From Sanghuangporus weigelae (lineage: Eukaryota > Basidiomycota > Agaricomycetes > Hymenochaetales > Hymenochaetaceae), in NCBI GenBank assembly GCA_033182465.1, contig CP137318.1:1488001-1552000 (forward strand): a DNA stretch of 64,000 nt, written 5' to 3'. Numbering within the stretch: the stretch's first letter is position 1; each line of letters begins with the position of its first letter. Shown here piece after piece: positions 46,027-59,171 of this stretch. The position numbers and the translations under genes were made by a program. A model generated the notes under the pieces. The model was not told where the DNA came from. It saw nothing but the letters and a program-made list of their open reading frames with translations, and made no database searches.

Positions 46027-47902
46027 ATGACTCTCTTTCGTCGGTCGTCTGCAGTCTCTTGCTACTATTGCCTTAGTCTGATAGACCCGTATTCAGCGTC
46101 TTCAAGTCGCGCTGGTCTGTTCAACCGAAGTTCTTTTCGCTGTCCATATTGTGGCTGCTTGAACCAGTATGATTCCCATGATCAGATCGTCGGTGACGAA
46201 GCCGCTATGCGCGATGAACGGCTGAACACCGATAGCTTTTCAAAGCGAGGTGAGAAACAATTCGACTTTCAGTGCAAATTGAAATTCAACACCTGCCTTC
46301 AGGTTTGCCGGATCGCAACCATCTGCCATCACTTACAGGACAACGTTCATCAAGTGTATTCTGCCGTACCTGCCAAACAAATCAGACGCTCCTCATCAAC
46401 TTGCGCGCTGCGTACCTCCCTGCACCCGAGGACCCATCATATGCCACGCGAATAGCGCAGTTACCTGCGTACATCGCTTCATTGCAATCTCGCTATCCAC
46501 CCGTGTGTCCTTCCTGCCAGCCTGCAGTAGATGCTGAGATTGCCAGAAAGGATGAGTTTGCTCGCACACGCGCACTTGCCAATGCATTGAAGGCAACTTC
46601 ACGGCCTCTCTCTAGGACGGGGAACGCCATGACCCCTGTGAAAAGCAGCCAGCGGAACCTGCGAACATGGCGAATACGAGGGATATTGTGGACCATGAGT
46701 TATTTGATTGCCATTTCTGCAAATGTAGGCGGTACGTGTTACTATTGATGCTGCGGTGAAATGTTTCCAATATTAGTTCTTTAGGACTATTTGGTTTCGC
46801 TATCCAGCCTTTTTGGAGAAAATTCGCTCCTGTATTGCCACTTCTCGTTCTCTTTTCTGTGGTCTGGGCATTTTGGGACCCTACTTATTCATTACAACAA
46901 AAATCGCGTGGACAAGGAGGGAAAGTCCGTGTTGGTGGGCGTCGGAGATATATCGTGAGCTAAGATATCACAAAGTCTCATGCTCAAACCAAAGCTGATT
47001 AACGATGTAGTTTCTGCAAAGCCTAGCATGGATATCACGTTTAGCATCGTCAATATTGTTAGTATGCTCCTGGGTCAAACGAGATTGGGACCTTCTGCAT
47101 CTTCATACTCCTGCGAATCTGAGCCAAACCTCTCGGAAGCAAATATATTTTGGAACTGCTTTAATTTTCGAGCTTTCCGTGAGTTCTCGATCACTTTATA
47201 TACCTTTCATGCCTTTGACCTGATTGTTTGAAGATCCTTATTTTATCTTACTTCGCGATCACTATTCATAGACCCGTACCTATCCGACTTATAGACACTT
47301 CAGCACATCGAGCACTCTCTCAGCCCATAAAGACAAATCCTTCCTCGCATAGCGATGCACAGTCTGCCCTCCATGCAAACGGCGTTCAACCAGAACCAGA
47401 TCTATTCTCTACGCTCTCGCTGTCGGGGAATCCCGTAATCACCTCGACCAGTGTGAACCCCATGTTCGGCCGGCCTTCACTAGCTCCTGGACAAGCCACG
47501 GGCAACAATGACAATAATAGAGAGGTCCACTTTGAAGATGATGAATCTGAGGAAGACGGACTGCCCGGACGAATGCGTCCTCGAGATCCAGATGCAATGG
47601 ACTGGGAGCCCGCAACGCCAGCCAAACAGGCTCTAGCAGCTCAGAAAAACAGTCGCGGCCGCTCAACAGACGACGGCACCTGGCTCCGTCAACAGCGCTT
47701 CTTCCCGCCCGAGGAGCCGACAGGCCTCGAGGGTCTCTTCATGCGTGCCAGACTTATGGACGAAGACGATGCTGCAGCACGTCGAGCCCGAGGATCAGCC
47801 ACACCAAAGAGGAGGAAGATCAAATGGGCATGGGTGTATTCCGCTTCTACAGTGCCTGTCATCGCGGTACTCGTCGCTCTGTGGTTCCGTTCGCGATCAT
47901 AA
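46027..47902 (+). CDS. Ima1-type inner nuclear membrane protein (Ima1_N zinc-ribbon domain)
   Basis: Ima1/NET5 proteins sit in the inner nuclear membrane and help couple heterochromatin and microtubules to the nuclear envelope. I chose the ATG at 46027 (MTLFRRSSAVSCYYCLSL). Four CxxC pairs form two zinc ribbons: CYYC, CPYC, CRTC (in FCRTCQTNQTLLINLRAAYLP) and CPSC (in RYPPVCPSC). The conserved RIAQLPAYIASLQSRYP lies between the last two. Splicing of a 53-nt intron joins SKR to GLPDRNHL. Hydrophobic exons after about 46650 (for example IRGILWTMSYLIAISANVG) are membrane segments. The C-terminal exon is acidic and disordered, and ends with a tail anchor WVYSASTVPVIAVLVALWF at 47902. Splices in 46740-47270 were not resolved with certainty. 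Confidence 0.82.
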
Positions 47903-48026
47903 AACCGGCGTCCTAGACTGTCGTCCTTCCTTCCGCACATATCAAGTTCCCGATTCTCGCTATCGCACCGCTTTTTTTATGTTCATACCGCGAACACCCC
48001 CTGCCATCTGTTGCACACAGCTATTG

Positions 48027-48050
48027 CATGCATACATACGTACATACATA
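48027..48050. repeat. CATA-type tetranucleotide microsatellite
   Basis: Imperfect run of CATACATACGTACATACATA. Confidence 0.7.
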
Positions 48051-48969
48051 CTTGCATTCTATAATGTCTCTACTTACAATGGCTCACGAAGTACATTTTA
48101 CGCCCTCAAAACGCCCGCCACCGCTGTACTTGACAGTACGAAAAAGGGCTCTTTCGTCGGTTCTCTGTGAAGTTCTTCTACTTATCCATCTTGGGCATGT
48201 CTCCATTACTCAAGTTTCAGATCGATACATGACATGAATTCCGAACAAGTCGAGAGTCGAGACAAGTTACTATGAGTACATCGGAAGTCCACAAAAGCCG
48301 TTGTCCAATTCATAACCGGCGGCCGCCCGCCTTCCTCCCATTCATTCTGCTTGGTTGCTGCTGACAGTGACCACCGAATCCCTCGGTTCCTTTACATTCC
48401 TTGGCGTATCGAAACCGTTTCGATCATCCCGCACCGCTTTGGGATGCTCAAACTTCGGGTGAGTCGGGGTGGCCCTCACAACGTGCGTGCGAGCTCCACA
48501 ACAATGCCCTCGTATCCATGCGCTTTTGAACTCGAATACACATTTGACTGATTCCTTCCCCAATCAAGATCCACTGAGACAGTCCCCGACTCGATATCCG
48601 ATATCTTGATACCAACCCTCAGCAAAATCCACGACTAACATTGTTGTAATAAAGTTAGGTATAATCATTCAGATAAGACCTCCAACATTTCCAACGAAGG
48701 AAGAAAACAAACTACTACTGATATAAGTAGAGGCGGTTACCAATTTTATGTAACAAGTACTATGTACACCGCAAAAAGAGTAGGACGAGTAAAGAGGATC
48801 TTTCGCCCTACACTAGCCTTAGCGAGCCCTCACATGTAACAACACATGAACAGGAAGGTATTACTCTAGAGGGTCGCGAAAATACGAAACGAAGCAATCA
48901 GTCGTAGAGCGAAAGTGGGGGGTAAAAGAGTCCACATCGTTTATCAACAAGAAACACACACAAATCGTC

Positions 48970-48988
48970 AAAAAAAAAAAAAAAAAAA
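48970..48988. repeat. A19 homopolymer
   Basis: Nineteen consecutive A on the + strand. It might be a T-run on the - strand promoter side or an old retroposed tail, but no source gene is visible beside it. Confidence 0.8.
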
Positions 48989-49343
48989 CCACGCGCATCC
49001 AGTGCAAAAGAATATTGGAATGAAAGGCGCTACTTTAATGATGGGGCGTGACAAAAGAAGGTGGTATCAATTTATATGAACACAAGAAACACAGACACAG
49101 ACAGGCTAGGGGATGATGAGCGTGAGGATACGAGCATCTTCGAAGAACATAGAGCTCGTACAGCATGGTGGTGTGATTGAACCACCAACAAGAACAAGGA
49201 GGGTTAGCGAGGAGGTGAGGGAAAACAAGGGCGGATAGTCAGTATCAGTGATCGAAGCCGGTGGTATACATGATGAACAGAGCCAAGAACTCCGCGCACG
49301 GCGCTTCTACAGAACGAACAAGAAACGAGCGGACGTGCATTCA

Positions 49344-50508
49344 TCAATAACCATAGCCACGATTGAAGCTCGGGCCTCTCGCGACGCTCGACATCTGAGG
49401 ACCTGGGCTTGGGCCGCGCTGAAGATCCGCATAGCCGCCTCCGAGATGTGCGGGGCCGGCAGTAAAATCGTGTGCGGGGACATCGGGGACAAGTCCACCA
49501 TTCGGGTTGTATGGGCGAGGACCAGCGAGTCCACCGTGATCTGAGCCAGAGTGGAAAGATCCATGCGAAGCGTTCGAGACTGAACGGTTCAAGCCATAGC
49601 CAGATGGCGCCTGAGTCGCCTCAGGACTCCAGTCGATGGGCTGCATACGATCCTCGAATCCGGCAGACGGGCGGAACTTTGGGAAAGTGCTCATTTAGTA
49701 CAAGGCATAAAATGCGAAAAATATAATGTAAAATTACCTTCCACTTGCGGATGATCGTCCAGATAATGGCAACAGCAGCAATGGACCCTCCGATGACCGC
49801 CAGGACAGTGATTGTAGTCTTGGAGACTGATCTAGACGCGCCCTGTGCAACTGCAGACTCGGTCGCAGATTCCTGCGCAGCGCCCACGGTGTTCGTGATC
49901 GTTGATGTGCCTGGCGTAGACGAAGAACTGGTCAGGGCGGCGGTATCTGGCGCCGAGGTCACCTGGATCGCCTCTGACGTGGTTTGACTGGCTGAAGAGG
50001 ACGACACAGTAGAAGATGAACTGGAGGAAGTCGACGAGGAAGTTGTTTCCGAGGACGTCGTCGACGTGCTTGCAGAGCTTGCACTCGTCGAAGTCTGTGA
50101 AAAAAAATCAACCCCAACAAAATTTAGTCGACAAAGACTCGAAAAAAAAGGCATGAAACAAACCGTTGACTCGGAGGTCGAAGTAGCCGTGCTTGATGAT
50201 GTCGTCGGAATTGAGATGAGTGGAGTGGTCGTAGTGGTACCGGCCGAGGTCGTATCGGTCGCAGTAACCGAGCCCCCACTCGCCGCACTCGACGTCGCCG
50301 TCGCTGTTTCCGTAATGGACGACTCAGGATCCTCACCAACACCAATGATGCCCAACTGGCGCTTCCTGATCATACGATTCGCCTGGCGGCGATGCGCAGG
50401 GACAACGGCTGCGGGGCTAGCGGTGGCATCGGCCTGGGGAACGAACGCGATAAGGAGGGTAAGTGCAAAAAGGAATGTGAAGACGAGAGTTCTGCTGCCG
50501 AGAAGCAT
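49344..50508 (-). CDS. Mucin-like single-pass membrane protein (Ser/Thr-rich ectodomain)
   Basis: The ATG at 50508 gives a signal peptide (MLLGSRTLVFTFLFALTLLIAF). A probable Kex2 site follows in NRMIRKRQLG. A Ser/Thr ectodomain of about 170 residues (runs such as TSTTSSETTSSSTSSSSSS) is likely densely O-mannosylated. One transmembrane helix (TITVLAVIGGSIAAVAIIWTII) is followed by basic RKWK. An intron leads to a cytosolic tail with FEDRMQPIDWSPE and Gly/Pro-rich sequence ending FNRGYGY at 49344. The shape matches Wsc/Mid2-type wall-stress sensors, but there is no WSC domain, so the role is only inferred. Its neighbour upstream on the same strand is also a membrane-anchored surface protein. 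Confidence 0.78.
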
Positions 50509-51152
50509 GGTCACGAAGGGCCCGCAGAGCAGAGGTGACTCCTGTTTTAATGGGTTTTTTTGTTGCTCGTTCTCGTTGGGACGTGGTAGTCGGTGAGAGA
50601 GGGGAAATATGGGGCCGTGGCAGGGACCAGCCAAACACGGCAAGCGATAAATTAGAGATCAAATAAGGCAACCCGAGAGAGAACACCGAACAGCGGCGAG
50701 AGAGACTAAATGCGCATACGACGACTACAAGGATAGCTGCAGTGCTTTGCCAACGTCGATAGCAGAGGAGAGAGAGGACAGATGGTTTGTTTAATAGAGA
50801 CGCGAAGCAGGTGTGAGCGGCTCGCGGCTGTTACAAGAGGACCACCAAATCGGGTGCTAGCGCTGTTGCCAGGACCAAGCCTCCCACGCCCACCTTTCAA
50901 TCTTCACTGCATGACAGCTTTATGCACACAGCACACTCGTACTGGGCTAGAATTACGCTTCGTCCAAGAGAGTGACAGGAGTGGGGGAGTCCACAAAAAA
51001 TTCATAATCCTATATATGTCCATCTTCAAGCATTTAAAAAAAAGGTGAAACTATAGTATGTAGTAGACATTAAACAAACATTCCTCATCGACGGAATTTG
51101 TCACTGTCAATGCTGAAAGAAAAAAGAAAGAAAAAAAGTCTGCTTTGTCCGC
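50509..51152. promoter_or_regulatory. Promoter of the mucin-like gene / 3' flank of the heparinase-like gene
   Basis: 644 bp. Pyrimidine-rich tracts just upstream of the mucin-like start (coding strand) are typical of fungal promoters. No gene seen. Confidence 0.35.
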
Positions 51153-53684
51153 TTAGCCGTGGCTCGTCAAGCTCCAGTCAGACAGAGCAACACTCGACGG
51201 AGAAACAAAATCACTAGATGACATCCCAGACCATTGAGGGTTGAACAACACCTCTAGTGTGTACGATCCAGCAGGCAGGTCCATCGTCACAACAGTCACT
51301 CCCGGGTTGGGCTGGTCGCTTTGACCTGCCGGCAACGCCGGATCTGAGGAAGTTCGTGCCGCTTCCGCCGTGTTGATACTGATCCCCGACGGTGCATTCA
51401 GCACTTGCATGATCAAAGTCTGCCCGTCGAGCGTAAGCGTAATCTGAGTGCCATCGATCTGCACTGATGCATTCGTATGCATGCGCCATTGCAGTGCCTG
51501 GCTCGTATTAATCTCGTCCTGGATCAGAACCTGTCTGCGTTTGTTAAGCAGACGAACCCCACGAGAGTATGATGTACTGTAGTATATGTCAACGTCACTT
51601 AGTGGACCGTGTCTAAAGAAAGAATCAAATGCACTCACACATCAAAGTATGCGCTTGCAAGGTCCGCAACCCAGAAGGCCGTTGAATCGTCCGGAATGTC
51701 AATGACAGTACTCGATCCTTGGACAGTGCCGGAAGATCCATAATTGGTGACACTTGGAGCTGCCGCGACGTTTTGGTTTTCATGGTTCACGACAATGCAG
51801 TTCTGCCCGATCGTCATCTTGCGGTAGTACCGCCAGCGGTCACTCTCCTGAGTGTCATTGGAGAAGTAATTCAACGACAGATAGTCACCCGAACCGAGTT
51901 CACCGGCCCACCGTGTTCCAAGAGCATCGAGCACAAAGTCACCGACGTCAAGATCATTGTGAGTCTGGTGACCCTGATTCATGCCGGCCTTCATTGCGAC
52001 AAAAAGTGCATCACGGTCAGTCCATGACGAACGCATGGAAACCCATTGGTCGGTATGGTTGTCGAAGTAATGATCGAGAGGCATGCCATTCCAGAACGCA
52101 CCAGAGATGGTAGGGTCGTACCAGAACATGCTCCAAGGCTCAGCGGCGTCGGGCATGTCTCGTTGGAACAAGGCGTAAGCCGGAGTCTTGAATTGATCTG
52201 CCATGAAGATCAACGAATTCGCAGTTGCAGTGAACTTGTTGGGTCCGTGGTCACCATAATTGAACAGCGATGTCTGGCCCGTCGCGAACATATGGAAAAG
52301 CCCGGTCTGATTGAAGTTCGGGTTGTTCGTCAACATGCCATGGTCCGAACCTGTAGCAGAAATAAGGGCAGATGTCATCTCCGCCCAACCGGTCGTTCCA
52401 AAGTACCAGTAATTCGCAGTCTCTGCCCAAGTGCCATCATCTGACACTGCAAAGACACAGTTCTCCCTCGCGTTTGGAACCGTAAGAGTAAGAAGTTGCT
52501 GAGCATTGCCAGTCGTGTCGTCGCCAAGAATGGCAAGCGAAGCCAAAGTCAGACCGCCATTGCAGACGCAGTTCCAGTTACCCTTGATATCGGCGTTCGC
52601 CCACCAGCCATTCGTTCCTTGCGTCAAAGCGGCGACGCCGAGGTTAAGTCCGTACCTGTTCAGTGTGGACCGAATTTGTTCCTTTTGCGAATCACTCCAC
52701 ATGTCGTAAAGCCAATCATATGCAATACCAAAGGCGGCAGACATCTCAGCTGTGTCGAGGAAATGAACAGAATTCCATTTGTCCTCATCGGGACCCCACG
52801 AAGTTGAACCATTGCCGGCAGCGTTCTGATATAGAAGGATTAATGCAATGCACAACCTACTGACTGTATGTCTCACCTGAAGCTCCATCCAAGTGCGATC
52901 AACCCATGACGAATCATTCGTCATACGGTAGGCGTAAGCGAAGGCCTTTACACGCTCTTTCACTTCACGGCACACGTCGAGAATACCACTATCGCCGTCC
53001 ATGAAGTATGGAACGGGGTCCATATTTTTCCATTCAGTGGCATTTCCAAAGATCGTCTGGTTCCAGCCAGAAAGGTACGGGTCATTTGCAATCAAGTTGG
53101 GCAAAGCCTCCCACTTGTATTGCGGCGCGATAAGACGGGGACGGTCAGTGCGCACATCGGTCGGGCTCGGGTTGGACGGTTGGAATGGATCCTCCGGCCA
53201 TGCGACATTCGAATCTGTGGTTTCGACAAACGTGGGAGTCGTGAACACGGCTGTATTCGTCTGAAGGGATTTGTTTCAGAAAATAAAATTCAATCAACTA
53301 AAACCCAGCGATATGACATACGGTGGATGGGTATATGGGCATCATGAATTCACTGTCCGTCTGAACAGCGAAGCGGCCAACTTCGGACTTGGCCGACACC
53401 ACCGAGCTCGCAGCGGCTGACGGGTCATTCGAAGACGCGCTGTTGTCGTCATCATTATTCCTTGTCCCCACGACCGCACCGACAACGACGCCGACGATGA
53501 CAAGGATGGCCACAGGGATACCGAACTTGATCCAAGGACTAATGCCTTTCTTGGGTTTCTGGGGAGGCAAAAAACCAGAGGACTGGTTGTAGTACGGGTC
53601 ACCTGAGCCATAAGGATTGGAGTTCGCGGATTGGTATCTAACATGCGTAAGAGGACGCTGACCCGAATCAAAGGACGACGCCAT
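51153..53684 (-). CDS. Membrane-anchored heparinase II/III-like protein (alginate-lyase fold)
   Basis: The ATG at 53684 opens a cytosolic tail of about 50 residues (MASSFDSGQRPLTHVRYQS). One transmembrane helix follows (WIKFGIPVAILVIVGVVVGAVVG), then a Ser/Asn/Asp-rich stalk, so this is a type II membrane protein. The catalytic region starts at RPRLIAPQYKWEALP. It shows the alpha/alpha toroid pattern (KERVKAFAYAYRMTNDSSW, NSVHFLDTAEMSAAFGIAYDWLY, NGWWANADIKGNWNCVCNGG, FAVSDDGTWAETANYWYFG). The beta-sandwich part begins at WVSMRSSWTDRDALFVAMKAG, followed by QTHNDLDVGDFVLDALGTRWA, where the HNDLD block matches heparinase II/III lyases. A splice near 51600 joins YFDV to TSYSRGVRLLNKRRQVL. It ends SDWSLTSHG. 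The natural substrate in fungi is unknown. Confidence 0.85.
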
Positions 53685-54036
53685 AGCGTTTTTGAAGTCC
53701 TGCCTGTGACTTGATCAGTAGTTGGGGTATAGGGGGAGAAGAAAAGCGGGCGCTAAGGGGAGTCGGCGGGACTGCAGGGGGAGAAGACGAGAGATGAATA
53801 GGGCAAAAGAGAGACGGGAGGCTGACGAGCCTGAAGATGATGATATAGTACGAGGAAAAGAAACCGGCACTTGGATTGGAATGGGAAAAGGCGGTGGAAA
53901 GGGGGACGGCGACGAGGGCAGATGGTGAGAGAAATCGGGAGACGAGACGAGCTTGTAGTCAAGTCAAGTCAGGAAATTAATAGCCATTAACATAACACGG
54001 CTGACCCTCTCCGTGGCGGGCATAATGATTATGTAA
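53685..54036. promoter_or_regulatory. Promoter of the heparinase-like gene with long GA-rich tract
   Basis: 352 bp. From about 53725 to 53940 the + strand is strongly purine-rich, so the coding strand shows a CT-rich promoter. No gene seen. Confidence 0.4.
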
Positions 54037-55490
54037 CTAGTCCATTCTCGGCACACTCGGCGCTCGTACATCTACTTTCAAGCCAAATACTTCAATTGTG
54101 TTCTTCCACGCAGCTGAGGCGACCTCTTCGACATCAACACCATGTATTCGACTCATCACCCAGCATACCCCTCCAATGGCGCAAGGCTCGTTGCGACTCT
54201 TCACCGGTCGCCCTGGAACATGACTTTCCGGCTTCGTCGCGGGCGGAAAGTACAAATCACGCAACCCGGCTGGCATCGAATCCAGATGCCGTTTTGATGC
54301 GTGTGTCGATGTCATTGAACACCAAGGCGCGTCTAGGTATGGATGGAGTTAGTCAAGAGTAACATTTGAAATTGGGTTCACATCTGCGCCGCCGCACCTG
54401 TCTCGAGCATCAATCTATTCAACGGAATCGCTTTTGCGGCCTTCAGATTTTCCTCGGTTTTCAGCGAACATCCATTTACAGACACATGGAATCCCATGTC
54501 AATCTGAGTGGCGACACCCGAACGACATCAACTCTGATGCGGAAGAAACAGGGGTGTCCTAGCTTACCAGTTCCTCGACTTCGGCACTTGTACCCGTAAA
54601 GCTATGCACGACACCACCCTTACCCCCGACGGTTCGACCTCCATCTGTACCAAAACCTTCTTCATGCAGAATATCTACAAAGTCGCCATGCGCAGCTCTG
54701 GAATGTAAAAACAGTGGCAAATGATGTTTCTTTGCTAAAGATAGCTGAGATTCTAACAGCTCCGTCAGAAAATTCTCCACGTTAACTGAGTGTGTATGAG
54801 AAATTTTACGAGTGACGCACTGAAATGCTTTCTTTGCACTTCCTGGTTTGCAAGGTGTAATCTATCATAATCTACTTAACGCAATCAGTAAATAATTCGG
54901 ATAATGGTTACACTGCTATGGATATTCACCGAGACCACATTCTCCGACTGCAGCGATTCTACGCGGACCTCGTAAATCCAGAGATATGACCTCGTCTAAT
55001 GCGGTTAAATAGCCCTCTGGACCGGAATCAAACTTGTCGAATTCACTTGAGCGAGTCGGATGACATCCAACAGTTGCATATAACCCTTCGCTCGAGTGAA
55101 TATCTGTACCGATGAGTAAAGAAAAGACTAACCATACTTCTCTGCAATCTTCAGAGCTTCTTGAGACTCTCTTAGACTCCCGCCAGTGATGATCATGGAT
55201 TTTACTCCTGCTGTCTTCGCTCTCTGGAGCATGAGATCAAAGTCATCTTTGAGATATGAGGTCAGCGTCAGTAATACATTCCACCCAATCAGCATACCAT
55301 CGTGTTTCTTTCGCCCATGATAAACTCCACGGAAAACGGCATCGGTGAGGTTCACACCGATGTCTTCGTAAGAGAGATTAGTCTGTCCGTGGATTGCTGA
55401 ATACTATAAGCACCCACCGATAAATCGGAGCCTAGTTCTGCCTACAGTGTCCGGTTGAGAATTATCTTGTTGAACTCCAGTCCCCGGCAT
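54037..55490 (-). CDS. TatD-family deoxyribonuclease (TATDN1-like)
   Basis: Metal-dependent 3'-5' exonuclease of the amidohydrolase fold, implicated in DNA fragmentation and repair. The ATG at 55490 (MPGTGVQQDNSQPDTVGR) leads into RLRFI; a splice to DIGVNLTDAVFRGVYHG restores the family signature with the first metal ligand region. Later blocks are AKTAGVKSMIITGGSLRES, TVGCHPTRSSEF, GECGLGYDRLHF, LPLFLHSRAAHGDF, VVHSFTG and LETDAPWC. The last exon ends VRAPSVPRMD at 54037. The His/Glu/Asp ligands expected for TatD are in place, so the enzyme should be active. A slightly longer C-terminus (IGGVCWVMSRIHGVDVEEVA) matches eukaryotic members. It shares a 366-bp promoter with the thiolase. Confidence 0.92.
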
Positions 55491-55856
55491 AGAATTGCAA
55501 GATATCCTGACCTGCAACGTCGCAAGGCGAGAACAGACAGTGTAGAACGTTCAATGCACACAAGAGTCTTAGATGCCCTGGAAGCCAAACTCAAAAGCAT
55601 ACATAGATCATCGGTAATCTTATTAGTGAAAATGGAAGCAAGAGAAAAGCTGTTGATTTAAGTTAAACAGGATTGGCGGAGATTCGGGAGAAACGATGAT
55701 CCGCGTCTGCACGTGAATGATATCCGCCTCTTCGTCGTTCATGACCAGTCGGTTCCATCTTATAATGCAGCCTGGGAGAGAAAGCATGTTCCGACCCACT
55801 ATTTGCCTTCGCCTTCGCCTTCAACGTCTCTTCTTTCACCAAGCATCGTTCAAATA
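55491..55856. promoter_or_regulatory. Divergent promoter TatD / thiolase
   Basis: 366 bp between start codons. No clear motif recognised. Confidence 0.35.
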
Positions 55857-57371
<1,515 letters not shown>

Positions 57372-57548
57372 CTGTCTAGCTGCTTCTGTAATTTTCACGT
57401 ACACGTACAGGAATATTAGAAAAACTTAGTTATTTTGTGTCCAATCGGCGGATAACGTAAGTAAATATTATATTGAAACCGAACACGGTTGCGCCGCGTA
57501 AACTACAGTCGCGTCTCCTTCGGAGACGGATCCTGTACAGTCTCTGCC

Positions 57549-59073
57549 ATGAGCTCCTTCGAGGCAGGGGACACCTCGCCCTCTTTTTTTGTTCTTAGCT
57601 TGCTAGCTTCAGTAACTGTGATCTGGTACTTGTTTATCTGGGCATTGAGCATAATTGGTTGCTTGACTGGGTGAGCCTTTTACACCATTCAACCGATCTC
57701 TACCGTGACACAATCATATATAACTTGGTGACAATAGGCGGAAGCACTTTCGTCTACGACCGCGTTCGCCATTATCTTCTGCGACCGAGACGAGCGTTCC
57801 AGGAGTTTCCATTCTTCGACCACTCAAGGGACTTGATACGAACTTGTTTGAGAATCTCGAAAGCACATTCACGCAGGAATATCCTCATTCACGCTTCGAA
57901 GTCTTGCTAAGCGTAGCAGATTCGGACGATCAGGCGCTCAGTGTTGTTCGTAGTCTGTTGGAGAAGTATCCTGAAGTAGATGCTCGGGTTATCATTGGTA
58001 CGTGTAGCAAAACTCTTGTCCAGAACAAAAGCTAAAAGTGAACCACAGGCGACGAAGTTGTCGGAGTGAATCCAAAAGTAAATAACCTTATGCGATCCTA
58101 CAAAGAAGCAAAGCACGATATTCTGTGGGTCCTCGACTCGAACATCCAAGTCGCCTCTGGAACTCTTGCGAGGTCAGTCGACGAGCTCACTCAGCCTCCA
58201 AAGCCAGGAAAAAGACGCATCGGTCTTGTACACCACGTTCCCTTAGCCTTCGCATCAGAGCAGATGCTCGGTTCGCGTATTGAGGAAGCATGTCTCAACA
58301 CAAACCATGCAAAGATGTACCTTGCAATCAACCGCTTGGCCGTAGACTCATGCGTAATCGGCAAGTCGTGCATGTATCGTCGCACAGACCTTGAACGCGT
58401 TACGGGTGATCTTAAGCCTGTTCAATCATCCGAATCGAGCTCTACAGATGATGGCAAACCCAGAGGACTAGCGGCTTTCGGACGTTTCATTGCGGAGGAT
58501 AATATGATTGGTGCTGCGCTATGGCATGAGCTTGGACTTCGGCATGCGCTAGGATGCGATGTCGCGCACAACTACGTCGGTCGAATGACGTTACGTGCAT
58601 ACATTGCACGCAGGTTACGCTGGATTCGCGTACGTAAACACATGGTCACAGTGGCAACTCTCCTTGAGCCATTCACGGAATGCGTGATGGTCAGCCTGCT
58701 CGCCGCATGGGCTGCACACCGACTTTGGGGCGTTCCGTGGGCTGTAGTGCTCATAATTCATTATTGTGCATGGATAGCTCTTGATCTAGACGTATACGAT
58801 AGTCTTGCAGGCTACTATCTTCCGGTTGAAAAACGTTGGAGTTTCCTTGTTGCTTGGGCCATTCGTGAGCTTCTTGCATTTCCTATTTGGATCATTGGCA
58901 TGGTTGGAAACGAAATCGAATGGAGGGGAAGGCATTATCGAATATTGCGGAATGGCGAGTCGGAAAGGGTTACGCCGGGGCAAGGTTGGTTCTTTTCTGT
59001 CTTCGGGCGAAGGCACAAGAAAGGGTATGGACAAGTGGACCAGGAAGCCGGATCGTTTGGAGACCAAGCGTAA
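57549..59073 (+). CDS. Ceramide glucosyltransferase (GT21)
   Basis: Transfers glucose from UDP-glucose to ceramide to make glucosylceramide (EC 2.4.1.80), in Golgi/ER membranes; in fungi this lipid matters for polarised growth. The ATG at 57549 gives MSSFEAGDTSPSFF, then an N-terminal signal anchor (VLSLLASVTVIWYLFIWALSI). The catalytic motifs are in order: GVSILRPLKGLD, D1 in LSVADSDDQ, D2 in WVLDSNIQV, D3 in FIAEDNMIG, and the (Q/R)xxRW motif in ARRLRW. C-terminal hydrophobic segments (VMVSLLAAWAAHRLWGV, VLIIHYCAWIALDLDVY, LLAFPIWIIGMVG) and WRGRHYRI complete the family pattern. Two introns, at about 57671-57737 and 58002-58047, are phase-consistent. About 475 residues. Strong call. Confidence 0.94.
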
Positions 59074-59171
59074 CAGGTGTGGAATATGAAACCAATAGAA
59101 TAAAAGTTATGCAATCTAATACTGAAAGTATTTTAAGCCGCGAAACGGAAATCTAAGCAGGAAAAAAATAG

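Larger units (their letters stand above)
47903..49343. other. 1.44-kb gap without recognisable gene
   Basis: Lies between the Ima1-like stop (+) and the mucin-like protein stop (-). It contains a CATA-type tetranucleotide stretch (about 48027-48050) and a 19-base A run (48970-48988). Open frames are short and show no known protein. It is too long for two ordinary 3' UTRs, so a noncoding transcript or a small unrecognised gene is possible. Confidence 0.4.

Noticed and set aside
50066-50596. 176-codon + strand open frame opposite the mucin-like gene
   Set aside because: Long antisense frames are expected opposite Ser/Thr repeats; the - strand has signal peptide, membrane helix and proper splices.
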